Source of the DNA: Bacteroides sp.
GTDB lineage: Bacteria; Bacillota; Clostridia; Lachnospirales; Lachnospiraceae
Length of the DNA stretch: 64,000 nt
NCBI GenBank assembly: GCA_023666705.1
Contig: JAMPBO010000009.1
Coordinates: 62,001 to 126,000 of the forward strand
Reading direction: 5' to 3'
Below are positions 33,904-42,759 of this stretch, piece after piece (the stretch's first letter is position 1; each line of letters starts with the position of its first letter). The notes under the pieces were generated by a model. That model did not search any database. It was not told where the DNA came from and saw only the letters and a list, made by a program, of their open reading frames with translations. A program made the translations under genes and the position numbers.

Positions 33904-35137
33904 CCAGCACCTCCCGATATCGTTTCATCAGTCCCGCACTTTTTAGCTTGGAAAGATTAATCATGTCATTTACCTTTTTCAGACTACCCTTCACCTTGTC
34001 ATCACTGTCAGTAAGCTCCACGAACTCAAACAACGTATTTAAATTCACATCATCCTTCACTTCCTTACACACCTCCTCTATGGAAATCACCCGTCTTGTC
34101 TTATCTCTAAGTCTCCCTAAATGGATAATAATATCTACCGCAGAGGCTATCTGCATCCTTACGGCTGTAAGCGGTATGTCCATACCCATAAGCACCATCG
34201 TCTCCAGCCTGCTTATCATGTCCTTTGCCGAATTTGCATGTCCCGTGCTTAAGCTTCCATCATGTCCTGTTCCCATTGCCGCAAGCATATCTATGGCTGC
34301 CTCATCCCTCACCTCCCCCACTATAATTCTGTCTGGCCGCATCCGGAGACTTGCCTTAATCAGGCTTCTGATTGTAATTTCATTATCGCCTTCAATGTTG
34401 GCACCCTTTGCCTCAAGACGCACCAGATTTTCCACACCTTGAATTTGCAGCTCTGCAGAATCTTCTATCGTTACAATTCTTTCATCCTTGGGTATAAAGT
34501 CCGACAATGCATTTAAAAATGTTGTTTTGCCTGAGCCTGTTCCTCCTGAAATAAATATGTTATAGCCTGCACGCACCAACAGTCTTAATATGTCTGCAAC
34601 CCGTTTATCTAATGACCCCATCTGAACCAGCCGCTCCATCGTAATTTCATTGTGGGGAAACTTTCTTATCGTCAGCACAGGTCCACCGAGTGACACGGGA
34701 TTTTGAACCACATTCACTCTGGAGCCATCTGAAAGTCTTGCATCAACGATAGGGCTTGACTCGTTTATTCTTCTGTTACACCCCGCAACTATTTGTTGTA
34801 TTACCGTCCGAAGCTTCTCCTCACTTTCAAAATGCCGTTCCGTCCTTATCAGCCGTCCCTTTTTCTCGACAAATATATTGTCCGCATTATTCACCATTAT
34901 TTCGCTGATTTCATCATCCTCAAGCAGCTCCGTAAGGATATCCAGTTTTCGGAACGAGTTAAACAACTCTACCCGAAGTCTCACCTTCTCCTTTAGTGGG
35001 ATGTATGTTTCCGTACTCTCCTCAAGTATGCACTTATCGATTGCCTGTCCAATATCCTTATCCGTAAGCGTTGCCGCCATGTCCATGTCATTCAGTATCT
35101 TGTTTTTCAGTTTTTCTTTTAATCCTGCATCGTCCAC
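33893..35137 (-). CDS. tadA: Tad pilus assembly ATPase TadA/CpaF
   Basis: This secretion ATPase powers Flp pilus assembly. The 414 residues have the N-terminal CpaF domain, Walker [10 protein letters not shown], the Asp box and Walker [34 protein letters not shown], and the final IISIEEV-type segment. Start GTG with GGAGG upstream. The classical order tadZ-tadA-tadB-tadC is preserved in the operon. Confidence 0.96.
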   Translation of the reverse strand: MDDAGLKEKLKNKILNDMDMAATLTDKDIGQAIDKCILEESTETYIPLKEKVRLRVELFNSFRKLDILTELLEDDEISEIMVNNADNIFVEKKGRLIRTERHFESEEKLRTVIQQIVAGCNRRINESSPIVDARLSDGSRVNVVQNPVSLGGPVLTIRKFPHNEITMERLVQMGSLDKRVADILRLLVRAGYNIFISGGTGSGKTTFLNALSDFIPKDERIVTIEDSAELQIQGVENLVRLEAKGANIEGDNEITIRSLIKASLRMRPDRIIVGEVRDEAAIDMLAAMGTGHDGSLSTGHANSAKDMISRLETMVLMGMDIPLTAVRMQIASAVDIIIHLGRLRDKTRRVISIEEVCKEVKDDVNLNTLFEFVELTDSDDKVKGSLKKVNDMINLSKLKSAGLMKRYREVLGEI

Positions 35138-35166
35138 ATCCTGTAATTCCTCCCTTTGTAATATTT

Positions 35167-36054
35167 TTAAAGCAATGCTTCTATATCCTCCGTCCCAATA
35201 TCACCCTCCGTCATTTCAATATATTTTATTTTTTGCCAAAGCTCCTTTCCCATTCTTTCTTTTACATAGCTCCGGAAGCTGTTCAGTTTGCACATGCCTG
35301 CAGCGTCCCCCTTATAAGGAACAATTACAGCATCAAATATGTCCAGCATCTGTATACTTGTCAGCGTGGCTGTACCAAAATCCCATACTACATGTCCAAA
35401 AATGTTTTCCTGCAGCATGTGCTCCTTTAGCCAGCTTAGCATCTTAACATTCACCTGCCTGTCAAAATAAACAGGCGTTCCTGCAAGCCGCACATACCCG
35501 TCACTGTTTTTATTTGATAAGGAAAGACGCTCCAAAAGCTGGAATACCGCATCATTTTCAGATGCAAGATAATAGAGAAAAAGCTCTCCATCCTTAAGCT
35601 CTGCTCCGTTTGGTTCAAAACTTATGTAATCTTCCAAATCAACATACAGACTTCCTGTAAGATATGCACAGATTTTCCGTGCAAGCGTTGTTTTTCCACA
35701 TCTGCCCACAGGTGAATAAATACAAATCCACGATGCCTTCCCTGTCTTTTTTCTTCCAAGTCTGTCCATAATTGACCTTCCGATTGCATCTGCACTTTGA
35801 TACTTATATATCCCGTCTTTGTTGCTTTTTTGCTCAAGCAGGCTGGTCATCGGAATGCAGCCATCCCTGACAGACTTTTCCCCACTCAACAGCAGCATAT
35901 CCAGGTTGTTGCTTTGAATGTATTCCTCCACCGCCTCCTCTGTCGAAAATACCGCAACCTTCAATGGAATTTCTTCATGGCAATTTAAATATTCCATGAG
36001 TCTCACATTGTAATGAAAATCTCCTCCGCATATACCAATTTTATAGCGATACAT
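35167..36054 (-). CDS. tadZ: TadZ/CpaE-like pilus localisation ATPase
   Basis: This 295-residue protein has a receiver-like N-terminus (YKIGICGGDFHYNVRLMEYLN...LDMLLLSGEK) and a MinD/ParA-like domain with SPVGRCGKTTLARKICAYL. The deviant Walker A normally reads KGGxGKT; here the signature lysine and second glycine are replaced, which TadZ proteins often show. TadZ proteins place the pilus machine in the cell in other bacteria. GGGAGG precedes the ATG. It lies 17 nt after the prepilin peptidase and 29 nt before tadA. Confidence 0.85.
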   Translation of the reverse strand: MYRYKIGICGGDFHYNVRLMEYLNCHEEIPLKVAVFSTEEAVEEYIQSNNLDMLLLSGEKSVRDGCIPMTSLLEQKSNKDGIYKYQSADAIGRSIMDRLGRKKTGKASWICIYSPVGRCGKTTLARKICAYLTGSLYVDLEDYISFEPNGAELKDGELFLYYLASENDAVFQLLERLSLSNKNSDGYVRLAGTPVYFDRQVNVKMLSWLKEHMLQENIFGHVVWDFGTATLTSIQMLDIFDAVIVPYKGDAAGMCKLNSFRSYVKERMGKELWQKIKYIEMTEGDIGTEDIEALL

Positions 36055-36071
36055 TTATACCTCCCAAATCC

Positions 36072-36479
36072 TCAGCATAAGGAATAAATATAGCAGCCTG
36101 CCGTGGCAACAAAAATCGGAACCGACATGTGTATTTTTGTTCTGCATGCAAAAATTCCTCCTTTCCTTAATCCAAGCAGCAACCCATATACCGCTGCCAC
36201 CACAAACGATGCTGCCGCTATGTAAAGCACCTTATAACATATGAATGAGCCCATTGCCGCGAACAGCTTTATATCTCCTGCACCGATGACATTTGCCGCA
36301 TACAACATCATAAATAAAATAACCGGGCAAAGCATCCCACACAGACTGTCCAATATGCCTTTTGCACCATTTAACAGGGTGCTGTATGCCATCCCGCAAA
36401 TACATCCGCAGCCCGTAAGCCTGTTTGGTATGCAAAAGGTTTTTATGTCATATATAACAGCCATCCCTGACAAAACCAT
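36072..36479 (-). CDS. tadV: Prepilin peptidase (A24 family, TadV/CpaA-like), first gene of the Tad operon
   Basis: This 135-residue integral membrane aspartyl protease cleaves Flp prepilins. The two catalytic aspartates are in VIYDIKTFCIPNRL and GAGDIKLF (GxGD motif). The ATG at 36479 has no ribosome site. The frame remains open for 24 nt upstream to a TGA, and AAGGAG lies 9 nt before an in-frame ATA at 36497, so a longer protein from a non-standard start (KIEFAFLMVLSGM) is possible and would complete the first helix. First gene after a promoter and palindrome in the 377-nt gap at 36480-36856. Confidence 0.85.
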   Translation of the reverse strand: MVLSGMAVIYDIKTFCIPNRLTGCGCICGMAYSTLLNGAKGILDSLCGMLCPVILFMMLYAANVIGAGDIKLFAAMGSFICYKVLYIAAASFVVAAVYGLLLGLRKGGIFACRTKIHMSVPIFVATAGCYIYSLC

Positions 36480-36618
36480 CAGAAACGCAAATTCTATTTT
36501 CCATCACTCCTTGTTCCCATACTGCCTTGAATTTAAATTAGATAATAAATACGAATGTAAATTGATATAAAGAGTGTGATCCCAAGATAGCCGAACACCA
36601 TCTCTCGAACACAATGAC

Positions 36619-36648
36619 ACTATATCACAGAATTTTTTAGTATGTAAA
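36619..36648 (-). promoter_or_regulatory. Putative Tad operon promoter
   Basis: On the minus strand TTTACA (36648-36643), an 18-nt spacer and TATAGT (36624-36619). The leader of about 115-130 nt has no recognised riboswitch. The rest of the 377-nt gap holds the palindrome 36652-36682 and the terminator 36745-36811. Confidence 0.5.
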
Positions 36649-36651
36649 GCG

Positions 36652-36682
36652 ACAAATTGTATTCCAAAACTATACAATTTGT
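36652..36682. promoter_or_regulatory. Perfect 11-bp inverted repeat upstream of the Tad promoter
   Basis: ACAAATTGTAT, 9 nt, ATACAATTTGT. It ends 3 nt upstream of the -35 of the putative Tad promoter, the place expected for an activator site. The regulator is unknown. Confidence 0.6.
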
Positions 36683-36744
36683 AAATAAAAAAGCTTCTTG
36701 AAGTCTGTATCCATGAATGTAAGACAATTTTTCTTACACCAAGT

Positions 36745-36811
36745 AAAAAGGCTGTCTGAACGGATTTTTCATTTCACTGTAAATCAGAAAATATCCTTAT
36801 CAGACAGCCTC
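36745..36811 (-). terminator. Rho-independent terminator after the DHH phosphoesterase gene
   Basis: On the minus strand AGGCTGTCTGA pairs with TCAGACAGCCT; the inner GGATATTTTC / GAAAAATCC can extend the stem; TTTTTAC follows. Confidence 0.85.
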
Positions 36812-36856
36812 AAACATATATTTGTTTCCTCGTCGTTTTAAATTATGTAAACTAAA

Positions 36857-37777
36857 TTATTTTTCTTTGTAATTGACAATCTCATCCAAAAGCTTTGGAA
36901 GCTTTTCATCCATGTCCTCATCCGAGAATTGGCATGTTCCAACCTTTTTGTGACCGCCGCCGCCATATTTGAGCATCAGGCTTCCCACATCAACATTTGA
37001 TGTCTTGTTAATGATACTGTAACCGACAGCAGCAGAGCAACCATGTCCGCCTTTGCCATTTACAATCCAGACGGATATATTTTGCTCCGGATACAGACTG
37101 TAAATATAAAACCGGTTTCCTGTATAAATCGGATCTACACCTCTTAAATCCGAAATGATTACATCCTTTTCCACTCTCGTGTGTGCCAGCACCATCTCCC
37201 TGAACTTTTCCGTCTGCTCATTATAAACTTCAATTCTTTCAACTACATCCGGAAGATTTAATATCTCCTCTGTTGACATGGTACGGCATGCGTCAATCAG
37301 TTCTTCCATAAGCTTGTAGTTTGGAATTGTAAAATTTCTCCATCTTCCAAGACCGGTTCTTGGGTCCATAAGAAATCCTACCAGAATCCAGCCCTGTGGG
37401 TGGAGAATTTCATCCACGGTAAGGTTACCCGAATCAACCTTATCAACTGCCTCCATCATATCATCGAACTGCGGGAACCGTTCCCTGCCGCCATAATATT
37501 CATATATAATTCTGGCACACGATGGAGTTATCCTGCTTTCTCCCTTGTATTTACCCTCAAGCTGGTTTCTCTCAAACTCGCTTGAATGGTGGTCAAACCA
37601 AAGACCACAGCCCTCAACAAATGGTACGTTTGCAAGACAGTCATTTTCATCAATCGGAATCAATCCATCCTGTAAATCCTTTGGATGTGCAAATGTCCAG
37701 TGGTCAATAATGCCTGCTTCTTTCAGCAATGCACCACATGCCAAGCCATCAAAATCTGAACGTGTAACTAATCTCAT
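36857..37777 (-). CDS. DHH/DHHA1 family phosphoesterase
   Basis: This 306-residue protein has TRSDFDGLACGALL, FDHHSSEF (the DHH motif) and the DHHA1 signature YGGGGHKKVGTCQF near the C-terminus. The family includes exopolyphosphatases, nano-RNases and cyclic dinucleotide phosphodiesterases. Absence of membrane and PAS domains excludes a GdpP-type protein; the exact substrate cannot be told. It is a single-gene unit with its own terminator. Confidence 0.88.
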   Translation of the reverse strand: MRLVTRSDFDGLACGALLKEAGIIDHWTFAHPKDLQDGLIPIDENDCLANVPFVEGCGLWFDHHSSEFERNQLEGKYKGESRITPSCARIIYEYYGGRERFPQFDDMMEAVDKVDSGNLTVDEILHPQGWILVGFLMDPRTGLGRWRNFTIPNYKLMEELIDACRTMSTEEILNLPDVVERIEVYNEQTEKFREMVLAHTRVEKDVIISDLRGVDPIYTGNRFYIYSLYPEQNISVWIVNGKGGHGCSAAVGYSIINKTSNVDVGSLMLKYGGGGHKKVGTCQFSDEDMDEKLPKLLDEIVNYKEK

Positions 37778-37875
37778 ATTATTGCCCCTTTACGTATAAT
37801 TTTTTCCCAATAAAACATATAGTATAATGATATAATATTTCGTCATTTTTTTCAAGAATAATTATGGAGGATATC

Positions 37876-38400
37876 ATGCAATTCTTATTATATGTATCAA
37901 AATATGCCATACCGCTCATTATCGGTTACATTGTATTTTACGGAATATCGCACAAGGTCCGTGTATACGAAGTGTTTTTGGACGGTGTACGCGAGGGCTT
38001 CCGCCTTGTCATTGATATTGCCCCGACCCTCGTGGGACTTCTTGTGGCAGTAGGTATCTTCCGAAGCTCAGGCGGTCTTTCCGCCTTATGCGGCATATTT
38101 CACCCACTGGCGAATGCTTTTGGAATACATCCTGAGGTGTTCCCAATCTCTATTGTAAGGCTTTTTTCTTCCTCCGCCGCAACAGGGATGGTTTTGGATA
38201 TTTTCAAAACATACGGTCCTGACTCCATCATCGGAAACACTGTTTCGGTGCTGATGAGCAGCACGGAAACCATCTTTTACACCATGTCCGTTTATTTTCT
38301 TGCAGTGGGCGTCACCAAAACCCGTTGGACACTGGCGGTTGCACTGCTTTCATCACTTGCAGGCATCGTTGCAAGTATTCTCCTTGGAATGATGATGTGA
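37876..38400 (+). CDS. spmB: Spore maturation protein SpmB
   Basis: This 174-residue membrane protein of the nucleoside-recognition (Gate) family reads ISHKVRVYEVFLDGVREGFRLVIDIAPTLVGLLVAVGIFRSSGGL, and the MSSTETIFYTMSVYFLAVG stretch fits SpmB. In Bacillus it acts with SpmA in spore core dehydration. The ATG at 37876 has GGAGG 5 nt upstream; the earlier ATG at 37864 lacks a site. spmA, normally the gene just before, is not adjacent, as the upstream gene is divergent. It suggests a sporulating lineage but does not prove sporulation. Confidence 0.9.
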   Translation: MQFLLYVSKYAIPLIIGYIVFYGISHKVRVYEVFLDGVREGFRLVIDIAPTLVGLLVAVGIFRSSGGLSALCGIFHPLANAFGIHPEVFPISIVRLFSSSAATGMVLDIFKTYGPDSIIGNTVSVLMSSTETIFYTMSVYFLAVGVTKTRWTLAVALLSSLAGIVASILLGMMM

Positions 38401-38422
38401 TGGTCACTATAAGCGTTCCACA

Positions 38423-39355
38423 CTAGGATTTTATGGCATCCCCCTGTCTTGCACCCAGTTCCTTCATTCTCTTGTGGAATGCATTCAGCACAGCCCGCTT
38501 GTTTGCCGACCACTCTGGTGCAATCAGTATTTTTTTTGGTCCGTCTCCCGTAATTCTGTGAATAACAATCGTTTCATCCGTATTTTGCAGACATTTTATT
38601 GCCAAGTCAATATATTCCGCCTGCCCAAGCACCTGAAACCGTCCTGCCTTGTAATCGTCCGCCATGTCCGTACCTGCCAGAACATGCAAAAGCTGCAGCT
38701 TTATTCCATTTGGCCCACGATTCGTTATACATGAAATGTCACTGACATACTTTACTGTTTCCAGCATCATGGCTTCATTTTCTCCCGGAAGTCCAAGGAT
38801 GATATGTGTAATAAACGGAATTTGCAGCAGCTTCAGGTTTTTTACCGCCGCCTCGTAAGCCTCCAGACCATAATGCCGCCTGATATACTGTTCCGTCTTT
38901 CTATGAATAGTCTGTAACCCAAGCTCAATCCAAATAAATTTCTGCGTAAAACGGTTCTTTAATTCCTCCAGCAGTAACAGTACATCCGCCCCAAGACAAT
39001 CCGGTCTTGTGGCAATTGATATTCCAATCACCCTTTCATGGCAAAGTGCCGATGTAAAAAGCCGTCTCATATCATTTACATCGCCATAAGTATTTGTGAA
39101 TGCCTGAAAATATATTACAATATTTTTTTCGGTCAGCTCATCGATTGACAAAAGTGCGTCAGCAAGACCAACCGCAAAATCACCGCTTCCTCCTGCACTG
39201 CAAAAAACACACCCCCGCACGTCCAGCCTCCCGTCCCGGTTTGGGCAGGTAAAGCCTGCGTCAACCGCAAGCTTGTGGCACTTCGTGCCGTAAGTGTGTT
39301 TAAAATATGCATTCAAAGAATAGTATGGCTTTCCGCCCCAATCCACATTTTTCAT
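38423..39355 (-). CDS. Radical SAM protein of the YhcC/TIGR01212 family
   Basis: This 310-residue protein has the YhcC-type cysteine layout (CHKLAVDAGFTCPNRDG...GCVFCSAGGSGDF), continuing to WIELGLQTIHRKTEQYIRRHYGLE and FITHIILGLPGENE, typical of the family. The function is not established; a role in tRNA or protein modification is only guessed by analogy. AGGAGG is 13 nt before the ATG. Convergent with spmB, with 22 nt between. Confidence 0.88.
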   Translation of the reverse strand: MKNVDWGGKPYYSLNAYFKHTYGTKCHKLAVDAGFTCPNRDGRLDVRGCVFCSAGGSGDFAVGLADALLSIDELTEKNIVIYFQAFTNTYGDVNDMRRLFTSALCHERVIGISIATRPDCLGADVLLLLEELKNRFTQKFIWIELGLQTIHRKTEQYIRRHYGLEAYEAAVKNLKLLQIPFITHIILGLPGENEAMMLETVKYVSDISCITNRGPNGIKLQLLHVLAGTDMADDYKAGRFQVLGQAEYIDLAIKCLQNTDETIVIHRITGDGPKKILIAPEWSANKRAVLNAFHKRMKELGARQGDAIKS

Positions 39356-39404
39356 CGTAATCTGGCAAGCCTCCTGCAGTTAAGCGTAATTGACACGAAA
39401 CCCT

Positions 39405-39896
39405 TTACCACTCGTAGCGGTGCAGATGCCCCTCTATCTCCATACCCGAAAATCCTCTTTGCCGCATTGCTTCATACAAAACGATTGCAACGGAATTTGA
39501 CAGGTTGAGTGAGCGTTCATCCTTTACCATAGGAATACGCACACAATTTTCCTTATTTGCAAGCAAAAGCTCCTCAGGTATACCTGCACTTTCCTTGCCA
39601 AACATAAGATAGGCATCCTCCTCATAGGTGACATCCGTGTACGTCTGCTTTGATTTTGTCGTTACCATGTAAATCTTTGCCTGTGGATTTTTCTGCAAAA
39701 ATTCATCATAATTTACATAGGTCGTAACGTCCAGCTTATCCCAATAATCAAGTCCCGCCCGCTTTAGCATTTTATCGTTTATGAAAAAGCCCATCGGCTC
39801 TATCAAATGCAGCCTGGCTCCCGATGCAACACAGGTGCGTCCGATATTTCCTGTATTTGCCGGCATTTCCGGCTCAAGTAAAACAATATTTAACAC
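39405..39896 (-). CDS. trmL: tRNA (cytidine/uridine-34-2'-O)-methyltransferase TrmL
   Basis: This SPOUT methyltransferase 2'-O-methylates the wobble position of tRNA-Leu isoacceptors. The 163 residues have LNIVLLEPEMPANTGNIGRTCVASGARLHLIEP, LMFGKESAGIPEELL and IPMVKDERSLNLSNSVAIVLYEAMRQ, the knot signature. The start is GTG at 39896 with AAGAGGA upstream. It lies 4 nt after the aminotransferase gene. Confidence 0.96.
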   Translation of the reverse strand: MLNIVLLEPEMPANTGNIGRTCVASGARLHLIEPMGFFINDKMLKRAGLDYWDKLDVTTYVNYDEFLQKNPQAKIYMVTTKSKQTYTDVTYEEDAYLMFGKESAGIPEELLLANKENCVRIPMVKDERSLNLSNSVAIVLYEAMRQRGFSGMEIEGHLHRYEW

Positions 39897-39900
39897 CAGT

Positions 39901-41067
39901 CTATCCTCTTAATCCGCTTATAAAATGATTGATTCTTCCCATAGCTTCCTTTAACTCATCAATGGAATAGGCATAGGAAATACGGATAAAGCCCTCGCCA
40001 CAATCACCAAAAGCAGTTCCCGGAACGACCGCAAGCTCCTGCTCCTCAAGAAGTCTTGTAGCAAACTCATCGCTGGTAAGCCCAAACTCCTGAATACACG
40101 GAAACATATAAAATGCCCCCTTCGGCTCAAAGCACGGCAAACCCATTTCTTTAAAGGTAGAAAGAAGAAAATGCCGTCTCTTGTCATAGGATTCCCGCAT
40201 TCTCTCAATATCCTTGTCTCCGTCCTTAATTGCGGCAATTGCGGCATACTGGCTTGTGGTAGGTGCACACATAATTGCAAACTGGTGAATTTTCGTCATT
40301 TGCTCCGCAATTATCTGAGGTGCAAGTGCATAGCCAAGCCTCCATCCCGTCATGGCATACGCCTTTGAAAATCCGTTTATGATAATCGTTCTCTCCTTCA
40401 TGTCAGGCAGGGAAGCAATTGTACAATGCCCCTCACCACCATATGTAAGCTCTGAATATATCTCATCGGATATCACATAAATATCCTTTTCCTTACATAT
40501 TTTTGCGATAGGCTCAAGATCCTCCTTCGTCATAATTGCACCTGTCGGATTGCTTGGGAATGCCAGCATCAGAACCTTTGTCTTTTCCGTTATGGCATCT
40601 AAAAGCTCCTCAGGGGTAAGCCTGAATTCATTTTCATTTTTCAATGAAATCGTTACGGGTGCACCACCTGCAAGCTCAACACATGGTACATAGGAAACAT
40701 AACACGGTTCTGGAATGATGACCTCATCCCCCGGGTCAAGCATGGCACGGAGTGCTATATCGATACCCTCACTTCCGCCTACAGTCATCAGTGCCTCATG
40801 CCTGAAATCATATTCGACATTATATTTTCTCTTGTACCATTTACAGATTTCTTCCCTAAGCTCAAGCAGTCCTGAGTTTGATGTATAGAAAGTCTTTCCC
40901 TTTTCCAGAGAATAGATTCCCTCGTCCCTGATATGCCATGGGGTATCAAAATCAGGCTCCCCCACACCAAGTGAAATTGCATTTGGCATTTCACTTACGA
41001 TGTCAAAAAACTTTCTGATACCAGATGGCTTTATTTCTGTTACTTTCTTTGATAATGGATTTCTCAT
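39901..41067 (-). CDS. Class I/II PLP aminotransferase
   Basis: This 388-residue fold-type I aminotransferase has ISLGVGEPDFDTP, AFPSNPTGAIM, VISDEIYSELTY and the PLP lysine in IINGFSKAYAMTGWRLGYALAP. The C-terminal substrate arginine lies in GEGFIRISYAYS. It resembles PatA/aspartate-type enzymes; the amino donor cannot be told. Its start overlaps the stop of the Lrp-type regulator by 4 nt, so the regulator probably controls the pair in response to an amino acid. Confidence 0.92.
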   Translation of the reverse strand: MRNPLSKKVTEIKPSGIRKFFDIVSEMPNAISLGVGEPDFDTPWHIRDEGIYSLEKGKTFYTSNSGLLELREEICKWYKRKYNVEYDFRHEALMTVGGSEGIDIALRAMLDPGDEVIIPEPCYVSYVPCVELAGGAPVTISLKNENEFRLTPEELLDAITEKTKVLMLAFPSNPTGAIMTKEDLEPIAKICKEKDIYVISDEIYSELTYGGEGHCTIASLPDMKERTIIINGFSKAYAMTGWRLGYALAPQIIAEQMTKIHQFAIMCAPTTSQYAAIAAIKDGDKDIERMRESYDKRRHFLLSTFKEMGLPCFEPKGAFYMFPCIQEFGLTSDEFATRLLEEQELAVVPGTAFGDCGEGFIRISYAYSIDELKEAMGRINHFISGLRG

Positions 41068-41546
41068 GGTGCAATAACCAACCTTTCATCCTGTTTCACT
41101 GCATCAAAAATGATTCCGTGATCCTTGTACTTTTTAAGAACAAAATGTGTGGATGTGCTTATAATTGCCTCCATCGTTGAAAGCTTCTCTGATACAAATC
41201 TTGAAACCTCTTTTAAGCTTGTTCCCTGAAGTATTACCGTAAAATCAAAGGCTCCCGCCATGAGATACACGGCATTGACCTCCTCAAAATTATATATTCT
41301 TTCTGCTATCCGGTCAAAGCCCTGTCCTCTCTGCGGTGTAACCTTAACCTCAATCAGGGCAGTTACCTTTTCCTCTGCAACCTTATCCCAATCAACCATG
41401 GTATGATATCCGCAAATGACTTTGTCCTCCTCCATCGCCTTAATGTCCGCTTCCACTGCCGCCTCATCAAGTCCCAGCATTTTGGCTATGTCACATGCCG
41501 TCATTTTACTGTCCGTTTCCAAAAGCTTCAAAATCTCAATATTCAT
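41064..41546 (-). CDS. Lrp/AsnC family transcriptional regulator
   Basis: This 160-residue protein has an N-terminal helix-turn-helix (LLETDSKMTACDIAKMLGLDEAAVEADIKAMEEDKVICGYHTMVD) and a C-terminal RAM/AsnC effector domain (VTALIEVKVTPQRGQGFDRIAERIYNFEEVNAVYLMAGAFDFTVILQG). It is translationally coupled to the aminotransferase downstream, so an amino acid is the likely ligand. Confidence 0.93.
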   Translation of the reverse strand: MNIEILKLLETDSKMTACDIAKMLGLDEAAVEADIKAMEEDKVICGYHTMVDWDKVAEEKVTALIEVKVTPQRGQGFDRIAERIYNFEEVNAVYLMAGAFDFTVILQGTSLKEVSRFVSEKLSTMEAIISTSTHFVLKKYKDHGIIFDAVKQDERLVIAP

Positions 41547-41605
41547 TGCTTTCCTTCTTTCTTAAAATTTATATTAACATGCCGTTTCATGACGCATGTC
41601 ACTTT

Positions 41606-42574
41606 CTATAGTATATTTAGTACCCTGTATATTTCATCACCTCTTGGGGGTTCCAGAAACCGTTTATCCTCTCCGACGGTCACAACCCGTTCCCTGCCCG
41701 AAGTAACCGTTCCGATAATACAGGACATAATCCCTGCCCTGCCGAGTGCCTCCACTGCTGCCGGTCCATTTTCTGTGACAGCAAGCAAAGCTCCCGTTCC
41801 ATCCAGCATATAAGGATTTATATCATAAAACTCACAAAGCTCCACCGTTTCCTGTCTGATTGGAATTTTAAAATTATCGATGGTAATTCCTTTTTTTATT
41901 GCCGTGCCAAGCTGCCAAAGGGCACCATACACGCCCCCGCAGGAAACATCATGCATATAAGAAATGTTGCATTTTTCCAGTATTCGTGCTGCAGGTAATA
42001 TACTGTAGCCTTCCTCGTCTGTAAGCATATCTGCTACATAGTCTGGTGAAAATCTGCCTGCCAGTTCTCCGCTGCATTTTTTTGCAATCAGGGAAGCCCC
42101 CATAAGTCCCGCATATCCCGCCATAACAATGTCAAAGCCTTCTTTTATTTTATCCCTGCACGGACAAAACTCCCCTGCCATTCCATACGCCTGAACGCAG
42201 ACACTCAGTACCGCATATGCCGAAGAGACCTGCGTATGTCCGCCAAGTATCTGTACATTTGCCTTCTCTGCAAGACTATTGAAACAGTTCATGCAGTCCT
42301 TTATCTCTTTTTCGGAAATCTCAGGAGGCAAAAGCAACACAATTCTGACACCTACAGGGGCTGCTCCGGAAACAGCCAGATTATTAAACGCCTTCACCCA
42401 ACCAATGAACGGGTCTGCGGCAACTGCCTCCGTACATACAAGGTCGCCGTCAAGCCTTACCCTTGCATAATCACTGCCCACTGCGGCACCTGACACAACC
42501 GCCTTATTTTTCTTTCTGATATGCTTTGTAACTGACCGCGTAAGATAAAGCTCACCCAGTGTTCCCTGTTCCAT
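41606..42574 (-). CDS. AIR-synthase-related (PurM/HypE/ThiL fold) protein
   Basis: This 322-residue protein of the PurM-like ATP-binding superfamily has FNNLAVSGAAPVGVRIVLLLPPEISEKEIKDCM, VQILGGHTQVSS, IVMAGYAGLMGASLIAKK, YMHDVSCGGVYGALWQLG and DGTGALLAVTENGPAAVEAL, resembling HypE-like and other AIR-synthase-related proteins. No [NiFe]-hydrogenase genes are in view, so the HypE identity is doubtful. It lies 48 nt downstream of the 35-residue membrane protein and 59 nt upstream of the Lrp-type gene. Confidence 0.75.
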   Translation of the reverse strand: MEQGTLGELYLTRSVTKHIRKKNKAVVSGAAVGSDYARVRLDGDLVCTEAVAADPFIGWVKAFNNLAVSGAAPVGVRIVLLLPPEISEKEIKDCMNCFNSLAEKANVQILGGHTQVSSAYAVLSVCVQAYGMAGEFCPCRDKIKEGFDIVMAGYAGLMGASLIAKKCSGELAGRFSPDYVADMLTDEEGYSILPAARILEKCNISYMHDVSCGGVYGALWQLGTAIKKGITIDNFKIPIRQETVELCEFYDINPYMLDGTGALLAVTENGPAAVEALGRAGIMSCIIGTVTSGRERVVTVGEDKRFLEPPRGDEIYRVLNIL

Positions 42575-42622
42575 ATGGTATTCGTCCTTCTTGAAAATTT
42601 GTTTCTGCTATGTTATGCTACT

Positions 42623-42730
42623 TTAGAAAAAACTGCTGACAAGAAGTCCTACAACCATTGCAAATACAAGCAGACCTGCAATGATACCGGAAATCAGCCG
42701 CTGTTTTTTCTTATTATTAAAATTAATCAT
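42623..42730 (-). CDS. 35-residue single-pass membrane protein
   Basis: A short gene with a strong ribosome site (GGAGG, 8 nt before the ATG). The protein has a basic start (NNKKKQRL) followed by one hydrophobic helix (ISGIIAGLLVFAMVVGLLVSSFF) reaching the C-terminus. The shape is that of small regulatory membrane proteins found across Clostridia. It sits between the AIR-synthase-related gene and a divergent hypothetical gene. Function unknown. Confidence 0.75.
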   Translation of the reverse strand: MINFNNKKKQRLISGIIAGLLVFAMVVGLLVSSFF

Positions 42731-42759
42731 GTTTTATACCTCCGAAAGGATTAATTAAT

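Noticed and set aside
33879..34442. Plus-strand open frames within the Tad ATPase gene
   Set aside because: Antisense shadows of a highly conserved ATPase gene.
41606..42574. HypE of a [NiFe]-hydrogenase
   Set aside because: No hyp or hydrogenase genes surround it; only the superfamily can be supported.
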